Below are positions 62,914 to 64,000 of a stretch of 64,000 bases of DNA, piece after piece. Origin of the DNA: Desulfovibrio desulfuricans DSM 642 (GTDB lineage: Bacteria; Desulfobacterota; Desulfovibrionia; Desulfovibrionales; Desulfovibrionaceae); assembly GCF_000420465.1 (NCBI RefSeq), contig NZ_ATUZ01000013.1:62001-126000 (forward strand), given 5' to 3'. Under the pieces are notes generated by a model, which was given only the letters and a program-made list of their open reading frames with translations, did not search any database and was not told the DNA's origin. Position 1 is the first letter of the stretch; every line of letters begins with the position of its first letter. Position numbers and translations under genes: made by a program.

Positions 62914-63618
62914 TTACCCCCGACGCCCCTTGAAGTAAAGGGCAATGCCCGCCAGACCCACCAGCCAGCCGATGCCGCCGAAAATTTCAGAAAATCCGGG
63001 GCGGGACACGCGCATTTCCGCAAGTTCCCGGCGTATGGGGCCAAGCTTTGCGTCCAGCGCCGCGTTGACAATGGTTTGCAGTTCCCCGGAGCTGACGCCG
63101 ACAGCGCTTGGGGCGGGTGCGGCCGCGCCTTTTGCTCCGGGGGTTGCGGCGGATACTGCGTGTGTAACCGGAGATGTTTTTTCGGCAGCAGGAGCCGCCG
63201 TGTCCTTCGCTTCCGGTGCACTGGCGGGAATTGTGGGCGTCTGAATAGCCGCCAGTTCGGCGGCGTCCATCATCCATTCGTTCTGATGGCCTTCGCCAGC
63301 CTTGACGACAATGCGCAGGCCGTGGGTCTTGCCCTCAGCGGGAACAGGAAAACGGTACACGCCCTGATCATTGGTGCGGCCTTCCTGCAGTTTTGCGCCT
63401 GTGGCAGCATCGTACACTACCACCTGTCCCTGCTTGACCTTATTGCCGCCGTTAAAGCCGCATTCCGCAACAACCTGATCCCCTTCTGTCCAGGCAAAAA
63501 TATTGACCCGATGGGCATGGGCCGCCTGGGGCAATACCAGCGTGATAAGCAAAAGCAGCATGGGCAGCAGTGCGGGCAATACGGGCGAGAATGCCCTGCG
63601 CGAGCAAATGGAAAGCAT
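62914..63618 (-). CDS. NikL-like accessory protein of the nickel/cobalt transporter
   Basis: The 234-residue protein has a signal peptide (LLLLITLVLPQAAHA) followed directly by HRVNIFAWTEGDQVVAECGF, an Ig-like carboxypeptidase-regulatory-type domain, a Pro/Ala/Glu linker (about 125-175), and one C-terminal helix (FGGIGWLVGLAGIALYF). The early His after cleavage may bind metal. This layout matches the N/L components of Nik and Cbi transporters. AAGGAGT precedes the ATG. Confidence 0.85.
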   Translation of the reverse strand: MLSICSRRAFSPVLPALLPMLLLLITLVLPQAAHAHRVNIFAWTEGDQVVAECGFNGGNKVKQGQVVVYDAATGAKLQEGRTNDQGVYRFPVPAEGKTHGLRIVVKAGEGHQNEWMMDAAELAAIQTPTIPASAPEAKDTAAPAAEKTSPVTHAVSAATPGAKGAAAPAPSAVGVSSGELQTIVNAALDAKLGPIRRELAEMRVSRPGFSEIFGGIGWLVGLAGIALYFKGRRG

Positions 63619-63635
63619 GGAGACTCCTTATGGCC

Positions 63636-64000
63636 TCAGGCCGCGCTCAGGCGCAGCATTTCAGGGCGGACCCTGGCGATAAAACCCACGGTCAGCATGG
63701 TAATAAGACCTTCGGCCAGCATGATGGGCAGATGCGCCAAAAACAGCAGCCGCGCGGCTGTGGCAAAGCCTTCATCGCTGGAGGCAAGAGCCACCGCCGT
63801 CAGCAGGCCCGCGCCCATAACGCCCAGAGCGCCGCCGCAGAAAGCGGCAATCTTTTGTCCTGCGGGTGTGGGCCACGCACGGCACAGGCCGCGAAACACA
63901 TAGCCCGCCACAACGGCTGAAAATCCCATGGTGAAGGTGTTGACCCCCAACACCACAAGGCCGCCAAACTGGAACAGAAGCGCCTGTAGCGCCAGTGCCG
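63636..64000 (-). CDS. Nickel/cobalt ECF substrate-binding component NikM/CbiM (5' end outside window)
   Basis: The frame stays open to the right edge and gives the last 121 residues: ALQALLFQFGG, LGVNTFTMGFSAVVAGYVF, then helices FCGGALGVMGAGLLTAV and LLFLAHLPIMLAEGLITML. These match the C-terminal half of CbiM/NikM, the S component that binds Ni or Co. The metal-binding N-terminal His lies outside the window. It heads the operon M-L-Q-O. Confidence 0.9.
   Translation of the reverse strand, partial: ALALQALLFQFGGLVVLGVNTFTMGFSAVVAGYVFRGLCRAWPTPAGQKIAAFCGGALGVMGAGLLTAVALASSDEGFATAARLLFLAHLPIMLAEGLITMLTVGFIARVRPEMLRLSAA

Noticed and set aside
1..64000. CRISPR array, insertion sequence or prophage
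   Set aside because: No regularly spaced repeats, transposase or integrase motifs, or phage structural genes were seen.

Overview
The window looks like a chromosomal segment of a sulfate-reducing Desulfovibrio-type bacterium (Desulfovibrionaceae). The reasons are a Nuo complex I without NADH-input subunits, a molybdopterin oxidoreductase with a four-cluster ferredoxin partner, sulfur-handling proteins (TSUP permease, rhodanese, persulfide-dioxygenase-like hydrolase), molybdate and nickel/cobalt uptake, a selenocysteine tRNA and several cyclic-di-GMP proteins. Coding DNA is GC-rich and the control regions are clearly AT-rich. I saw no insertion sequence, prophage or CRISPR array. The species call is inference from gene content.

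Layout. 1-3856: end of a nonribosomal peptide synthetase (NRPS) locus, with a condensation-domain tail and a complete A-MT-A-T-TE protein whose adenylation domain is split by a methyltransferase. 4712-8600: three signalling genes (HDOD, GGDEF-EAL, HD-GYP). 9118-22793: molybdopterin oxidoreductase, 4x[4Fe-4S] protein and nuoABCDHIJKLMN on one strand; nuoE, nuoF and nuoG are absent and nuoN carries a -1 frameshift at a run of eight T. 22868-29165: TSUP permease, an unassigned membrane protein, an Old Yellow Enzyme homologue, a serine esterase, a metallo-hydrolase and a rhodanese-membrane protein. 29535-35644: hybrid histidine kinase, beta-carbonic anhydrase, chemoreceptor. 36218-40517: ferredoxin-nitroreductase, tautomerase and molybdate genes in the order modC-modA-modB-modD. 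40871-45301: DnaA family protein and two outer-membrane barrels.

45432-56379, all minus strand: ftsH, folP, a membrane diguanylate cyclase, cdaA, cdaR, glmM, galU, priA. This is the familiar ftsH-folP-cdaA-cdaR-glmM block with a c-di-GMP cyclase inserted next to the c-di-AMP cyclase. 56719-64000: tRNA-Sec, der, an RluA-family pseudouridine synthase, a PAS-GGDEF protein, and a nickel/cobalt ECF transporter (ATPase, permease, accessory protein, truncated NikM/CbiM) running off the right edge.

How the genes fit together. The Mo/Fe-S pair reads directly into an 11-subunit complex I that has lost its usual NADH module, so the pair is a candidate electron-input partner. Molybdate uptake, nickel uptake and tRNA-Sec support the Mo-, Ni- and Sec-dependent redox enzymes typical of this group. 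Most start codons were chosen by Shine-Dalgarno position and may differ from automated calls.
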